Positions 8,270 through 17,616 of a stretch of 64,000 nucleotides of DNA are shown in pieces. The notes beneath the pieces were generated by a model, which searched no databases, had not been told where the DNA came from, and saw nothing but the letters and a program-made list of their open reading frames with translations. The translations under genes were made by a program, and so were the position numbers. Each line of letters opens with the position of its first letter. Within the stretch, counting starts at the first letter, position 1. Source of the stretch: JAPPHA01 sp964291635 (GTDB taxonomy: Bacteria; Pseudomonadota; Alphaproteobacteria; Rhodobacterales; Rhodobacteraceae); contig OZ219892.1 of the NCBI GenBank assembly GCA_964291635.2, positions 62,001 through 126,000 of the forward strand. The letters run 5' to 3'.

Positions 8270-9073
8270 TCAGGAGATCGCGGTCGCCGTAACTCCACCA
8301 TCGACGACCAGTTCCGTGCCGGTGATGTAGGCGGCCTCGTCCGATGCCAGGAACGCGGCGGCATTTGCCACGTCCCAGGCGGTACCCATCCGGCCGACCG
8401 GGGTCTGGCCGCCGCGCTTGCGGATCAACGCTTGGGTGTCACCCCCGCCGAGATGGTCGCGCAGAAACGCGTGCACATGCGGCGTATCGATGAAACCGGG
8501 CAGGATGGTGTTGGCGCGGATGCCGTCAGCCGCGTGGCGCACCGCGATGGCGCGCGTGAACTGAACGATAGCGGCCTTGCTCGCATAGTAGGGCATGTAG
8601 GGAACGCCGAGATATCGTGTCGCGGCAATCGAGGAGATGTTGACGATCGCGCCCGCCCTTTGTACCCGCATATGCGGGATGACATGGCGACAAGCGAGAA
8701 ACACGCTCTTCAGGTTGACCGAAAAACTCGCGTCCCAGAGGTCGGGAGCCAACTCGGTGACGTCTCCGACATCGATACGCGCCACATTATTGTGCAGGAT
8801 GTCGATCCGGCCGAAGGCGGCCATGCACGCCGCAACCGACCGCTCGACGTCGTCGTCGATGGAAACATCGCCGACACCTACGGCGCTGTTGCCTCCCTTG
8901 TTCCGGATCAGGTGGGCGGTCTGCTCTGCCGCATCGCCGTTCCTGTCGACGACGAAGACCTTCGCGCCCTCCCGGGCGTACTTGAGCGCGCAGGCCTTGC
9001 CGTTGCCGATGCCCTCGGCGACCGAGCCACCCCCCATGACCAACGCAGTCCGGCCTGCCAGTCGTTCGGACAC
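8270..9073 (-). CDS. SDR-family NAD(P)-dependent dehydrogenase
   Basis: A 267-residue classical short-chain dehydrogenase. The cofactor motif is a variant (ALVMGGGSVAEGIG), followed by VVDRN (acidic residue suggests NAD preference), HNNVA, catalytic Ser in NISSIAA and YxxxK in YYASKAAIVQF; PGFIDTP follows the active site and the C-terminus ends GTELVVDGGVTA. GTG start at 9073. It lies between the Gfo/Idh and enolase-family genes and would oxidise the sugar or a pathway hydroxyl. The exact substrate is not visible. Confidence 0.9.
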   Translation of the reverse strand: MSERLAGRTALVMGGGSVAEGIGNGKACALKYAREGAKVFVVDRNGDAAEQTAHLIRNKGGNSAVGVGDVSIDDDVERSVAACMAAFGRIDILHNNVARIDVGDVTELAPDLWDASFSVNLKSVFLACRHVIPHMRVQRAGAIVNISSIAATRYLGVPYMPYYASKAAIVQFTRAIAVRHAADGIRANTILPGFIDTPHVHAFLRDHLGGGDTQALIRKRGGQTPVGRMGTAWDVANAAAFLASDEAAYITGTELVVDGGVTATAIS

Positions 9074-9130
9074 GACGTCAGTGTCCCGGCAGCAGCGGAG
9101 TGCGAACGGCCGCTGGATGTACCGGTTCCA

Positions 9131-10153
9131 TCACCATACGGACTCCCACTGTCGACTTTCCGCGGAGCGATACATCGCCAGGGCCGTCCTCAACTCGCCC
9201 AGAGAGTCTTCCGGCCCGGCCCGAAGCGCAGTGCCGTGAAGCACCGCGCTGGCGAAGTCGTTCAATTCGTGGACGAAGCCGTCGCGTCGTCCGTGTTCGA
9301 CATCCGTCATCAGCACTTCGCCGGAGTGGTGCTCGTGAACATACTTGACGACACGTCCGCCCCTGCCGTCAACCGGTCGCTCGATCGACAGCTCTCCCCC
9401 GGCACCGGTGACCCGGAACTCCTCGACAGGTCCCGCGAAGGCGCCGTCGCCCAGTATGCCGAGCACCGCCACCGCGCCAGATCTGAATCTCAACAATCCA
9501 TGTGCGAGCGACTCGCCCTCCATCTTCGACAGAGGCTTGCCAAGATCGGCGATCACTTCCTGCACCTCCCCGAACCACATGCGCAGCGGACGTATCCAGT
9601 GGGCACCACCATCGATGCACATTCCACCCCCGGTCGCCGCGACGCGGTTCCGCCACGAACTCCTTGTCGATCGTTCACTGCGCGGTCGCCATAGGAATGC
9701 CCGTCCGGCAATCAGTTCGCCGATTGCTCCATCCGAAATCTGCTGCTGCACCAGCAATGCGTCGGGCCAGTACTGGGACTGCTCGGCGACCATGAAAACG
9801 GTCTTGGCGGCGCAGGCCGCGGAAAGAATGCGGGCGCAGCTCTCCACCGAAGTTGCCATCGGTTTTTCAAGAATCACGTGCTTGCCGGCAGCGAAGGCGA
9901 GGAGGGCCGCCTGCTCGTGCAGCGCGTGCGGCAGCATGATGTCGACAGCGCCGAAGTCTCCGCTCCGCAGGGCGTCGTCCAGACGACGGAATGGCCGCGC
10001 ACCGGTGCGGCGCGCCATCGACGCAGACTTCGCGGGATCGGTGTCGACCACGGCGGTAACCTCGATCTGTCCGTCGCCCGCCAGAATTCCGTGCAGGTGC
10101 ATTTCGGCGACGTGGCCGCATCCGACGAGCGCGAGTTTCAGGTGCGTAGCCAT
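9131..10153 (-). CDS. Gfo/Idh/MocA-family oxidoreductase
   Basis: Starting at ATG 10153 (MATHLKLALVGCGHVAEMHL) the protein has 340 residues: an N-terminal Rossmann fold with GCGHVA, the family's EKP motif (HVILEKPMATS), and a C-terminal alpha/beta domain with GGGMCIDGGAHW and FVHELNDFA. These enzymes oxidise or reduce sugars, inositols or sugar acids with NAD(P). The frame stays open upstream to 10444 but that part is Arg-rich and overlaps the permease 3' end, so the ATG at 10153 is preferred. The 185 nt upstream separate it from the importer genes and contain a palindrome. Confidence 0.9.
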   Translation of the reverse strand: MATHLKLALVGCGHVAEMHLHGILAGDGQIEVTAVVDTDPAKSASMARRTGARPFRRLDDALRSGDFGAVDIMLPHALHEQAALLAFAAGKHVILEKPMATSVESCARILSAACAAKTVFMVAEQSQYWPDALLVQQQISDGAIGELIAGRAFLWRPRSERSTRSSWRNRVAATGGGMCIDGGAHWIRPLRMWFGEVQEVIADLGKPLSKMEGESLAHGLLRFRSGAVAVLGILGDGAFAGPVEEFRVTGAGGELSIERPVDGRGGRVVKYVHEHHSGEVLMTDVEHGRRDGFVHELNDFASAVLHGTALRAGPEDSLGELRTALAMYRSAESRQWESVW

Positions 10154-10242
10154 GCCCGGCTCAACGACGGAGTTCCGTTTCGGGCAACATGGCTGCCCTG
10201 CATGCCAAGCGTCGGCGTTCGACCGCCGGCAGTCGGTCGGGA

Positions 10243-10254
10243 AGGTTCGAACCT
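10243..10254. promoter_or_regulatory. 12-bp perfect palindrome AGGTTCGAACCT
   Basis: It lies in the gap between the dppC-like gene and the Gfo/Idh gene, about 90 nt upstream of the latter's start. It could be an operator or just a short chance palindrome. Confidence 0.2.
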
Positions 10255-10338
10255 CGCGGGTTGAAATCCGCGCGTATACCGGCTGGTACGCCAACATGCC
10301 GGTTTCCCCGAGGCGAATGGCATCGTCGAGCGCACCGC

Positions 10339-11178
10339 TCACGCCGAACGCGGATTGGCGATCTTGTCCAGCCCCACGCTGGCCAGGTACAGGCCCATGA
10401 AGATAAGGACAAGAAACACGATCGGGATAACCGCCCACCACCACATGCCGCGCACGAACGCGGAGGAATACATCATCCAGAAGATGATCAGCCCGAGACT
10501 TGTTTCATCCTGTGAGCCCAGCCCCAGGGCTTCGATTCCTATCGATGCCAGTATGCCAGCGCTCGCGGTCAGGACAAAGCTCGCAGCGATGAACGGCAGA
10601 AGGTTGGGCAGCATCTCCAAGAAGAGAATCTCGAGGGATCCGTATCCCGAGAGTTTCGCGGTCCTCACGAACAGGGATTCGCGCATGACCAGTACCTGAG
10701 ACCGTATCTGCCGGAGCGGTTTGGCCCAGGCGAGAGCCGATATGGCCAGGCCCATCTCGATGATGCCCAGGCCGCCGCCGGTCACGGACGCGATGACAAC
10801 CAGCATCAGAATGGGCGGAATGGCCAGGGCCACGTCGCTGAGGCCGCTGATCGTCGCATCGACGGCGCGCCCGGCGTATCCCGAGACGAAGCCCAGAAAT
10901 GTGCCGATCCCCACCGTCAGGCAACCGACAAACAGCCCCAGCTTCAGGGTGGTGAGTGACCCCAGGATCACGGCCCCGAACAAGTCGCGTCCCTGGGTAT
11001 CCGAACCGAATGGCAACGCAAGGCTCGGGGGTGACGCGGCCCGGACGGACAAGGGTGAAGCTGTCGTCGTATCGTAGAACGCCTCGCCGAGAACCGAGAA
11101 CGCCGCAAGCGCGGCCAGGATCCCGAAACCCAGTGTGAGGGGCGTGTTGTTGCGTCTCAGATTTGAGAGCAGCTTCAT
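10339..11178 (-). CDS. ABC importer permease, DppC/OppC type
   Basis: A 279-residue membrane protein with an N-terminal anchor helix (LGFGILAALAAFSVLG), a periplasmic stretch with LPFGSDTQGRDLFG typical of DppC/OppC, and about five more helices. The cytoplasmic EAA-like loop reads VRTAKLSGYGSLEILFLEML. It pairs with the DppB-type permease encoded 19 nt upstream. Neighbouring sulfatase, lactonase and sugar dehydrogenases suggest the importer takes up a saccharide or glycoside rather than peptides, as many members of this family do. Confidence 0.9.
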   Translation of the reverse strand: MKLLSNLRRNNTPLTLGFGILAALAAFSVLGEAFYDTTTASPLSVRAASPPSLALPFGSDTQGRDLFGAVILGSLTTLKLGLFVGCLTVGIGTFLGFVSGYAGRAVDATISGLSDVALAIPPILMLVVIASVTGGGLGIIEMGLAISALAWAKPLRQIRSQVLVMRESLFVRTAKLSGYGSLEILFLEMLPNLLPFIAASFVLTASAGILASIGIEALGLGSQDETSLGLIIFWMMYSSAFVRGMWWWAVIPIVFLVLIFMGLYLASVGLDKIANPRSA

Positions 11179-11197
11179 CTTGATGACCGGCCGTGCA

Positions 11198-12193
11198 TCA
11201 GACCTTCTGCGATCCGAGCCGAACCCTGGGGTCCAGGAGTGGATACATCAGATCGATCAACGCCATCGACAGCGCGACGGTCACCGCCAGCACGACAACC
11301 ACGCCATAGACCGTCGGAAAATCCGCGCCGCTCACGGAAACGAACAGGAGACTCCCGAGTCCGGGATAGCCGAAAACCATTTCCACCAGGACAGCGCCTG
11401 TTACAAGTTGGCCGAAAACAAGCGCCAGGGTTGTGATTTGTGGAAGCAACGCGTTACGGAACCCGTATTTGAAGAAAATCCGCCACGGACTCAATCCCTT
11501 GGCCTCGGCGAACAGGATGAAATCCTGCCCGATGACCGTGGTCATCATCGCGCGCATGCCGAGCGCCCAGAATCCTATGGCAGCGATCACGATCGAAGCG
11601 GCCGGGAGGATCGCGTGGTACATGACGGACACCATGTAGTCCCACGTCATGTTTGGAATGGCGCCGATCGGCGCTCCACCCCCGATCGGAAACCAGCCCA
11701 GCCGGAAGGCAAGAAAATAGATGAGGATCAAGCCAATGAGGTAATATGGAATGCCTGCCGTCAACATCAGCGCCGGCATGAATACCTGGATCAGTTTCAG
11801 GTTGCCTCGCCACGCGGCATACGCCCCGACAAGCGATCCCACGACGAACGCCACGATGGTCGAGACCAGCATGAGCCCGATGGTCCAGGGAAGGGCTTCG
11901 GCGATCAGCGTTGAAACACGTGTCGGATACGAGGATATCGAGTAGCCCCAGTCCAGGGTCGCCGTATCCCAGAGATAGGTTGCGTACTGCTGCCAGAGTG
12001 GTTGATCGAGCCCGAACTTACGCTGATACGTCTCGACCAGCGGCGCCATGTCCATCTGGGCACCGCCTTCCGCCATGATCTGCGCCAGTCGTTCCACAAT
12101 CGGATCGCGGCCGGTGGCCCTGGGCAGCCAGAAATTGATCGTGGCGGCAGCGAAGATCACGAGGATCGCCAGAAGGGAGCGTCGGACGATCAT
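11198..12193 (-). CDS. ABC importer permease, DppB/OppB type
   Basis: A 331-residue permease: N-terminal helix (LLAILVIFAAATINFWLPRA), periplasmic loop with KFGLDQPLWQQYATYL, then five further helices and an EAA loop (FAEAKGLSPWRIFFKYGFRN). It ends DLMYPLLDPRVRLGS, the usual DppB terminus. It forms the channel with the DppC partner encoded just downstream. It starts 88 nt after the binding-protein gene, and a perfect hairpin lies in that gap. Confidence 0.92.
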   Translation of the reverse strand: MIVRRSLLAILVIFAAATINFWLPRATGRDPIVERLAQIMAEGGAQMDMAPLVETYQRKFGLDQPLWQQYATYLWDTATLDWGYSISSYPTRVSTLIAEALPWTIGLMLVSTIVAFVVGSLVGAYAAWRGNLKLIQVFMPALMLTAGIPYYLIGLILIYFLAFRLGWFPIGGGAPIGAIPNMTWDYMVSVMYHAILPAASIVIAAIGFWALGMRAMMTTVIGQDFILFAEAKGLSPWRIFFKYGFRNALLPQITTLALVFGQLVTGAVLVEMVFGYPGLGSLLFVSVSGADFPTVYGVVVVLAVTVALSMALIDLMYPLLDPRVRLGSQKV

Positions 12194-12231
12194 CAGAAAC
12201 CGACCAGAGTTCCGCTCTGCAGTCGATCCGT

Positions 12232-12271
12232 CGCACTTGGCAGGCGATGATCACATCGCCTGCCAAGTGCG
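12232..12271 (-). terminator. Perfect 18-bp intercistronic stem-loop after the binding-protein gene
   Basis: Arms CGCACTTGGCAGGCGATG (12232-12249) and its exact complement (12254-12271) enclose a 4-nt loop ATCA. It sits 11 nt past the SBP stop and 39 nt before the permease start. There is no T-run, so it is more likely a partial terminator or 3' mRNA-stabilising structure that keeps SBP levels above permease levels (inference) than a full terminator. Confidence 0.7.
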
Positions 12272-12281
12272 CCCGGATCGC

Positions 12282-14027
12282 TCATTGCGCTGGTTCGAGA
12301 TCGTGCGCTACCAGCGTGTTGCTGAGACCGAAATGCGACGGATAGGGATCGATATATGGGTTCTCCTGGCTCGGCCAGTTCGTCCAGTACGTCGTGTTCA
12401 TCGGCGCCCTCTTGATCTCCTGCTGCAGCGGAATTTCGGGCACGCCCCTGTACCACAGCGCGATCGCCTTCTCGAACAGCGGCACAAGCTCCGGCGCACC
12501 CGGAGGGAGGGTTATCATCTCAGCGACGATCGCATCCAGTTCCGGATCGCTCCAGCGCGAGAGCGCGAATGTCGGAATACCGATCGGCCGCACGGCACTC
12601 GTCATGTACATCTCAAGTGTTGCGACCGGATCGAAGATGCTGCCGTTGTGCCCGTGCAGGACAAGTGGAGTGCGTCCCTCGGTGATGAGCCGTCGGGAAT
12701 CGGGAGTCTGCAGATAGCTGGCATCGAACCCGCCACGCTTCAACTGCTCGACCACCAGCGGTCCGATAGGCCGCAGATAGGGGATCGACTGTATCTCCGC
12801 ATTGATCCGCTGGCCGTCCTTCGCCCAGAAACCTTCCGAATCCCGCGCGTAGCCGGCGTCCTCCATCAGCGCAGCTGACGCATCGAGATCGTGGGTGGCA
12901 AGGCCCTGTTCGATGGCGACTCTCTCGGCAATCTCGATGAACGGTGCCAACGGTTCGGTCGCGGGATAGGGGGTCAGGCTCAACGGGTTCTCACCGCCCA
13001 GGCCGACCTCGACCAGCTGTTCCCGGTTAATGGCATGTGCGATAGCCCGGCGAACCCGACGGTCTTCCCACTGTGGATCGAGGTTGTTGAAATACAGCGA
13101 GTGGGGCCACCAGTCTACGTGCCCATACGGAGCCTCCCGTCCACTGAAGGTTACAAGATTGGGATTCTGGCGAAGCCACTCCCTGACCAGATTGACATCC
13201 GGCGAGCCCGGAAACCAGTCGAGTTCGTCGTTCGCTGCCAGTTGCCCGGCAGTGTCGGGAGTAACCACCGGCGTAAGGACGATTCGTTCAACCTTCGGCA
13301 GTTCCCGGAAGCCGGATTCCGCCCCCCACCAGCCATCGTTTCGGACGAGTGAGACCGACTGCGGCGTAGCTGCCTCCAGCGTCCAGGCGCCGGTGCCCAC
13401 GATTGGCCAGTCCGCGTCGGGTTCGAGGTTCGGAAACGCGGCAATGTCGTCAACGTTTTCCCAGACATGCCTGGGCAGCCAGAATAATCCAAAACCGAGA
13501 TAGGCCGATAACTGGTTGTGGATGTAGCGCGGATCGGGCTCGGTCAGATCAATTCTCACCGTATGCGCGTCGATCGCAGTTGCACCAGCGACCCGCTGCG
13601 CCGTGTTGACGGCGTTCTTGAGGCTCTTGTCGGTTTTGCCATTCTCGATCAGGAGTTCGAGCGTGAACACAACATCGTCGGCGGTGAAGGGTTCGCCGTC
13701 GTTCCACTTCACGCCTTCGCGCAGATTCAGGATCACGGTCCGGAAGTCGTCCTGGAACTCATGACCACTCGCCAGCCACGGTACGAGCTTGTTCTCAAAG
13801 AAATTGAAGTAGAACAGCGGCTCGTAGACGTACTCATACCCGATCCGCAGGTTAGAGCCGAATGCGTACGGGTTCGCGGCGCCGATCCTGAAGGTTGGCC
13901 CGTCGGACCCGGCGCCAATGATCAGCGTCCGCTCCCGCGCGACGTCGGAAAGCGCCTGTCCCGACATTGCGACAAGCGTGGCTGTCAGGAACGCGCCAAG
14001 TGTCATCCTTGTCTTGTTCAGATTCAT
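12282..14027 (-). CDS. ABC importer substrate-binding protein, family 5 (Dpp/Opp type)
   Basis: A 581-residue exported protein. A basic start, a hydrophobic core (LGAFLTATLVAMSGQALS) and a cleavage site before DVARE form the signal peptide. The body has the family-5 pattern LREGVKWNDGEPFTADDVVF and VRRAIAHAINREQLVEV. It captures the solute in the periplasm for the DppB/DppC pair. It is the first gene of the minus-strand operon; its promoter region, shared with the divergent sulfatase gene, holds a LacI-type palindrome. Confidence 0.93.
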   Translation of the reverse strand: MNLNKTRMTLGAFLTATLVAMSGQALSDVARERTLIIGAGSDGPTFRIGAANPYAFGSNLRIGYEYVYEPLFYFNFFENKLVPWLASGHEFQDDFRTVILNLREGVKWNDGEPFTADDVVFTLELLIENGKTDKSLKNAVNTAQRVAGATAIDAHTVRIDLTEPDPRYIHNQLSAYLGFGLFWLPRHVWENVDDIAAFPNLEPDADWPIVGTGAWTLEAATPQSVSLVRNDGWWGAESGFRELPKVERIVLTPVVTPDTAGQLAANDELDWFPGSPDVNLVREWLRQNPNLVTFSGREAPYGHVDWWPHSLYFNNLDPQWEDRRVRRAIAHAINREQLVEVGLGGENPLSLTPYPATEPLAPFIEIAERVAIEQGLATHDLDASAALMEDAGYARDSEGFWAKDGQRINAEIQSIPYLRPIGPLVVEQLKRGGFDASYLQTPDSRRLITEGRTPLVLHGHNGSIFDPVATLEMYMTSAVRPIGIPTFALSRWSDPELDAIVAEMITLPPGAPELVPLFEKAIALWYRGVPEIPLQQEIKRAPMNTTYWTNWPSQENPYIDPYPSHFGLSNTLVAHDLEPAQ

Positions 14028-14103
14028 TCTCTCACTCCTCCCTGCGTGTGGCGACTCGCTGCCTGTGTGCGGTGCGTCGCCATTTGCTGTATGTCGAAAT
14101 TCT

Positions 14104-14119
14104 TGTTATACGTGTAACA
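14104..14119. promoter_or_regulatory. LacI-type operator candidate TGTTATACGTGTAACA
   Basis: A 16-bp near-perfect palindrome (TGTTA/TAACA arms, central CG) between the divergent SBP gene (start 14027) and sulfatase gene (start 14147). Central-CG palindromes of this size are typical LacI/GalR-family sites. The LacI-family gene at 18571-19626 is the obvious candidate regulator, so one site would control both transcription units. Confidence 0.6.
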
Positions 14120-14146
14120 TACAGAAACCCGGCGTAGGAATCAAGC

Positions 14147-15625
14147 GTGAACGGCCGTCCCCCCAATATCCTCTGGTTCTGTTCTGACCAGCAACGCCAC
14201 GACACTGTCGCGGCGCTGGGAAATGGCGAGATCCGGACCCCGAACCTCGATCGTCTGTGCGATGGTGGGTGGGCGTTCCGCCGCGCCTACGCTCAGTCAC
14301 CCATATGCACGCCCTCGCGAGCAAGCATGATGACCGGCCGCTACCCGGCGAGCCATCATGTGCACCGCAATGGCACGGCCGCCTTTCCGGGCGGCGAGCG
14401 CCTGGTGACCGGGATTCTGGCCGAGCATGGATACGAATGTGGCCTGGTCGGCAAGCTTCATCTTTCAGCGCATCGAGACATCGAGGCTCGCATTGCCGGT
14501 GACGGGTTCTCGTACTGGGAATGGAACCCCTACCCGCAGAACCCGCGCCGAGATGGCAACTCCTACGCCCGGTGGCTTCGCGCCAAGGGGGTCGAAGTGC
14601 GGGAGCTGTTTCACGGGCAACCCCTGTTTTGTGGTGCCGGCGTACCGGTCGAACTCCATCAGACGACCTGGGCCGGCGAAATGGCGCGCCGGTTCATCGA
14701 GCGGGCGGGACTGGAACCGTGGATGCTGATGGTCAACGTCTTCGATCCTCACCCACCCTTCGATCCGCCGCAGGAATACCTCCAGCGGTACGATGTCAAC
14801 TCGCTCACTCCGCCGGTATGGCGGGAGAGCGATCGCGACAATCAGGAGTTTCTTGCGGAAATACCCTTCCAGACCCGAACCGCCGTTGATGTGTCGGGAC
14901 GGTCCGTACCCCGGGATGGTGCCGGCCGCAATCCGAATCGCCCGGGTCAACTGACCGCACGGCCACCCGCCAGTTTCGATGGTCGGGCCGTCAAGGCTGC
15001 GTACTACGCCATGGTCGAACTGATCGATCACGAATTCGGATCGATCCTTGACCTGGTGCGGGACCGGGGCATGGCCGATGAGACGCTGATCGTTTTCACG
15101 TCCGATCACGGGGAGATGCTGGGCGATCACGGCCTCCTGTACAAGGGTTGCCGATTTCTTGATCCGCTCGTTCGCGTGCCGCTCGTCATATGTCAGCCCG
15201 GTATAGTGCAAGCGGAAGTCAAGTCGGATGCGCTCGTGGAACTGGTGGACCTGGCTCCGACCATACTCGAGGCGGCCGGCCTTGATGCACCGGCCCGGAT
15301 GCAAGGCAAGTCCTTCTGGTCACTGATCCGCGGCGAAGGCGACCCGCATCGGCACAAGGAGTGCGTGGTCTCGGAATACAATGACGGGCAGGCGAATTTT
15401 CCGCCGGAACATGGAACGATGGTCTTCGACGGCAGCATCAAGTCCTGCTTCTATCAGTCTCTCGGACTGATGGAGGTCTACGACCACCGGTCCGATCCGA
15501 ATGAGCATGAGAATCTGGTGCGCACCGGCCTGTCCGCACGGGATCGTGCCGCAATCGTTGAGAAACACTTTCGTCGATGGCTGGCGACCAGCGACGCGGG
15601 CGTACCGCGTTCCGGCCTGCACTAG
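14147..15625 (+). CDS. Type I sulfatase (formylglycine-dependent)
   Basis: A 492-residue arylsulfatase-family hydrolase with a GTG start. Metal ligands are in NILWFCSDQQRHD; the formylglycine motif is CTPSR (Cys about residue 54) followed by ASMMTGRYP; GKLHL carries the active-site Lys/His; the C-terminal metal site is FTSDHGEMLGDHG. The modifying enzyme is not in the window. No signal peptide is visible, so it probably acts in the cytoplasm after uptake. It heads the plus-strand set with the two importer ATPases and the lactonase, and suggests a sulfated sugar as growth substrate. Confidence 0.93.
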   Translation: MNGRPPNILWFCSDQQRHDTVAALGNGEIRTPNLDRLCDGGWAFRRAYAQSPICTPSRASMMTGRYPASHHVHRNGTAAFPGGERLVTGILAEHGYECGLVGKLHLSAHRDIEARIAGDGFSYWEWNPYPQNPRRDGNSYARWLRAKGVEVRELFHGQPLFCGAGVPVELHQTTWAGEMARRFIERAGLEPWMLMVNVFDPHPPFDPPQEYLQRYDVNSLTPPVWRESDRDNQEFLAEIPFQTRTAVDVSGRSVPRDGAGRNPNRPGQLTARPPASFDGRAVKAAYYAMVELIDHEFGSILDLVRDRGMADETLIVFTSDHGEMLGDHGLLYKGCRFLDPLVRVPLVICQPGIVQAEVKSDALVELVDLAPTILEAAGLDAPARMQGKSFWSLIRGEGDPHRHKECVVSEYNDGQANFPPEHGTMVFDGSIKSCFYQSLGLMEVYDHRSDPNEHENLVRTGLSARDRAAIVEKHFRRWLATSDAGVPRSGLH

Positions 15626-15687
15626 CCGCGGGTCATTCGTGCGGTGCGCCGCCTGCGAGGAAGCCGGCGTCCTGGTGCATGGGAGTT

Positions 15688-16509
15688 ATGCTTGAGGTGA
15701 CGGTTCTCTCGATCGACGACCTGACGGTTCGCTACGTCGACGATCCCGACGTGCCCCCGGCCGTGTGTGGCGTCTCGTTCGAGGTCACGAGCGGTGAACG
15801 ACTGGGACTGGTGGGCGAGTCGGGATCTGGAAAGACCACGACCGCGCTGGCGATCATGCGCCTGATCAAGCCGCCGGCCCGCATTGTCTCCGGCCGGATA
15901 CGCCTGTCCGGCCAGGACATCACCCGTCTGGGCGCCTCCGAGCTCCGAACACTCCGACTGCGCTGCATGAGTTACGTGCCGCAGGGAGCGATGAACTCGC
16001 TGAACCCGGTGCTGACGGTCGGTGAGCAGATCGCGGACGGGATGTTGGATCACGACCCCGCATCAAGGAGTCGCCTGCCGTCAATCGTCGAAGATGCGCT
16101 CGGCGCAGTCGGGCTGGGCTCGGAAGTGGCCAGGATGTTCCCGCATGAACTGAGCGGCGGCATGAAGCAGCGCATCTGCATCGCGATCGGTTCTCTGCTG
16201 AACCCGGAACTGCTGATTGCGGATGAACCGACAAGTGCGCTGGACGTTATCACACAGATGGAAGTGATGTCGATCCTCGGGGCGCGTCAGCGCGCCGCAA
16301 ACAGCGCCATGCTCCTCATCGGGCACGACATGGGATTGATGGCGCAATTCGTGGATCGGGTCGCGGTCATGCTTCGCGGCGAAATCGTGGAGATTGGCCC
16401 AACAAGGGAGATCATCAACGCGCCGCGGCATGAACACACCCGCTCCCTCGTCCACAACGCCGCCGCGCTGCATCACGGGCTGAGCGCCACGACCGCGCCC
16501 GGTGGATGA
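15688..16509 (+). CDS. ABC importer ATPase, DppD type
   Basis: From ATG 15688 (MLEVTVLSIDDLTVRYVD) the protein has 273 residues: Walker A GESGSGKTT, Q-loop region CMSYVPQGAMNSLNPV, signature ELSGGMKQR, Walker B LLIADEPTSALD and the H-loop IGHD. It partners the DppF-type ATPase, whose start overlaps its stop by 4 nt (16506-16509). The frame is open further upstream to 15577 but overlaps the sulfatase 3' end. Confidence 0.92.
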   Translation: MLEVTVLSIDDLTVRYVDDPDVPPAVCGVSFEVTSGERLGLVGESGSGKTTTALAIMRLIKPPARIVSGRIRLSGQDITRLGASELRTLRLRCMSYVPQGAMNSLNPVLTVGEQIADGMLDHDPASRSRLPSIVEDALGAVGLGSEVARMFPHELSGGMKQRICIAIGSLLNPELLIADEPTSALDVITQMEVMSILGARQRAANSAMLLIGHDMGLMAQFVDRVAVMLRGEIVEIGPTREIINAPRHEHTRSLVHNAAALHHGLSATTAPGG

Positions 16510-17516
16510 TGAGCGAACCTGACGATGGGGCAGAGATGCGTTCGCCCGGAGATGGGACCGCCTTCCTTTCCCTCAGGGACGCCACCAAAACCTACTACCC
16601 TCGGGGTGTGCGCCGGCCCATCCGCGCTCTTGCACCCATCACCCTGTCGTTTGACGAAGAGCGTCCAAGGGTCGTGGCGGTGGTCGGACAGAGCGGCAGC
16701 GGCAAGACGACTCTCGGTTCGTTGATACTGGGCATGGAGCCCGCCACGGCCGGCGAGGTGTGCTTCGAGGGTGTGCCGATCAGCTCGCTCACCGGCGCTG
16801 CCTGGAATCGCTATCGTCGAAGCATCCAGGCGGTCTTTCAGGACCCCTACGCGTCGTTCAATCCGTTCTACCGCGTGAGACGTACGCTGGAACGGCCGCT
16901 GCGCCGACTGGGGGCTGCCGAGAACCGCGGCGAGGTCCGCTCGCAGGTGGAATCGGCGTGCCGCGCTGTCGGAATCGATCCGGCCGTCGTGCTTGACCGG
17001 TACCCGCACCAGCTCAGCGGCGGCCAGAGACAGCGGCTAATGGTGGCCCGTGCGCTGGCCCTCAGCCCCAAGCTCCTCGTCGCCGACGAACCGGTATCCA
17101 TGGTCGACGCGTCGTTGCGCGCTTCCATACTGGATTCCCTGGACACGCTCCACGGCGTGGCCCGCGCGTCCGTTCTCTACATCACCCACGACCTTGCCAC
17201 CGCCGCACGCATCAGCAACTCGATCATGGTCCTGCTGCGCGGCCGCATCGTGGAGGCCGGCGACATCCACGATGTCCTGCGCAACCCCACGCACCCCTAC
17301 ACCCGTTTGCTCCTCCGTTCGATCCCTTCGACCGATACGGAAACCCGATGGCTGCAGGACGACACGCGTCGCCCGTCAGAGGACCTCGGCTCCATAGAAC
17401 GGGATCTGTACCCCGAACGGGAGGAAACAAGAATGCTTCGCGTGGGTTGCCGACACGCCGTTGCGTGGGATGGAACCAGCGCCGGCCCATTGGTGGAACT
17501 CGGTTCGATCCTGTGA
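16506..17516 (+). CDS. ABC importer ATPase, DppF type
   Basis: A 336-residue ATPase: Walker A GQSGSGKTT, QAVFQDPYASFNPFYRV, signature QLSGGQRQR, Walker B LLVADEPVSMVD, H-loop ITHD and the C-terminal NPTHPYTRLLL tail typical of DppF/OppF. Its start is coupled to the DppD-type gene by a 4-nt overlap. It energises the same importer as the permeases at 10.3-12.2 kb, which are encoded on the opposite strand. Confidence 0.92.
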   Translation: MMSEPDDGAEMRSPGDGTAFLSLRDATKTYYPRGVRRPIRALAPITLSFDEERPRVVAVVGQSGSGKTTLGSLILGMEPATAGEVCFEGVPISSLTGAAWNRYRRSIQAVFQDPYASFNPFYRVRRTLERPLRRLGAAENRGEVRSQVESACRAVGIDPAVVLDRYPHQLSGGQRQRLMVARALALSPKLLVADEPVSMVDASLRASILDSLDTLHGVARASVLYITHDLATAARISNSIMVLLRGRIVEAGDIHDVLRNPTHPYTRLLLRSIPSTDTETRWLQDDTRRPSEDLGSIERDLYPEREETRMLRVGCRHAVAWDGTSAGPLVELGSIL

Positions 17517-17616
17517 CCAGCGAAGTGAAGGAAGTTGCCGGGAGCCGTGGCTTCCGGCGAAGACGAATGGCCCAGTCGGCTGGTCCAACGAACCCTGGCG
17601 CGAGGACACCGGAAAC

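Noticed and set aside
7934..9694. A 586-codon plus-strand ORF
   Set aside because: Antisense to the SDR and Gfo/Idh genes, Arg/Asp-rich, no motif.
10240..10260. tRNA T-arm (GGTTCGAACC)
   Set aside because: No acceptor stem, anticodon arm or D-arm can be built around it; it is just a short palindrome.
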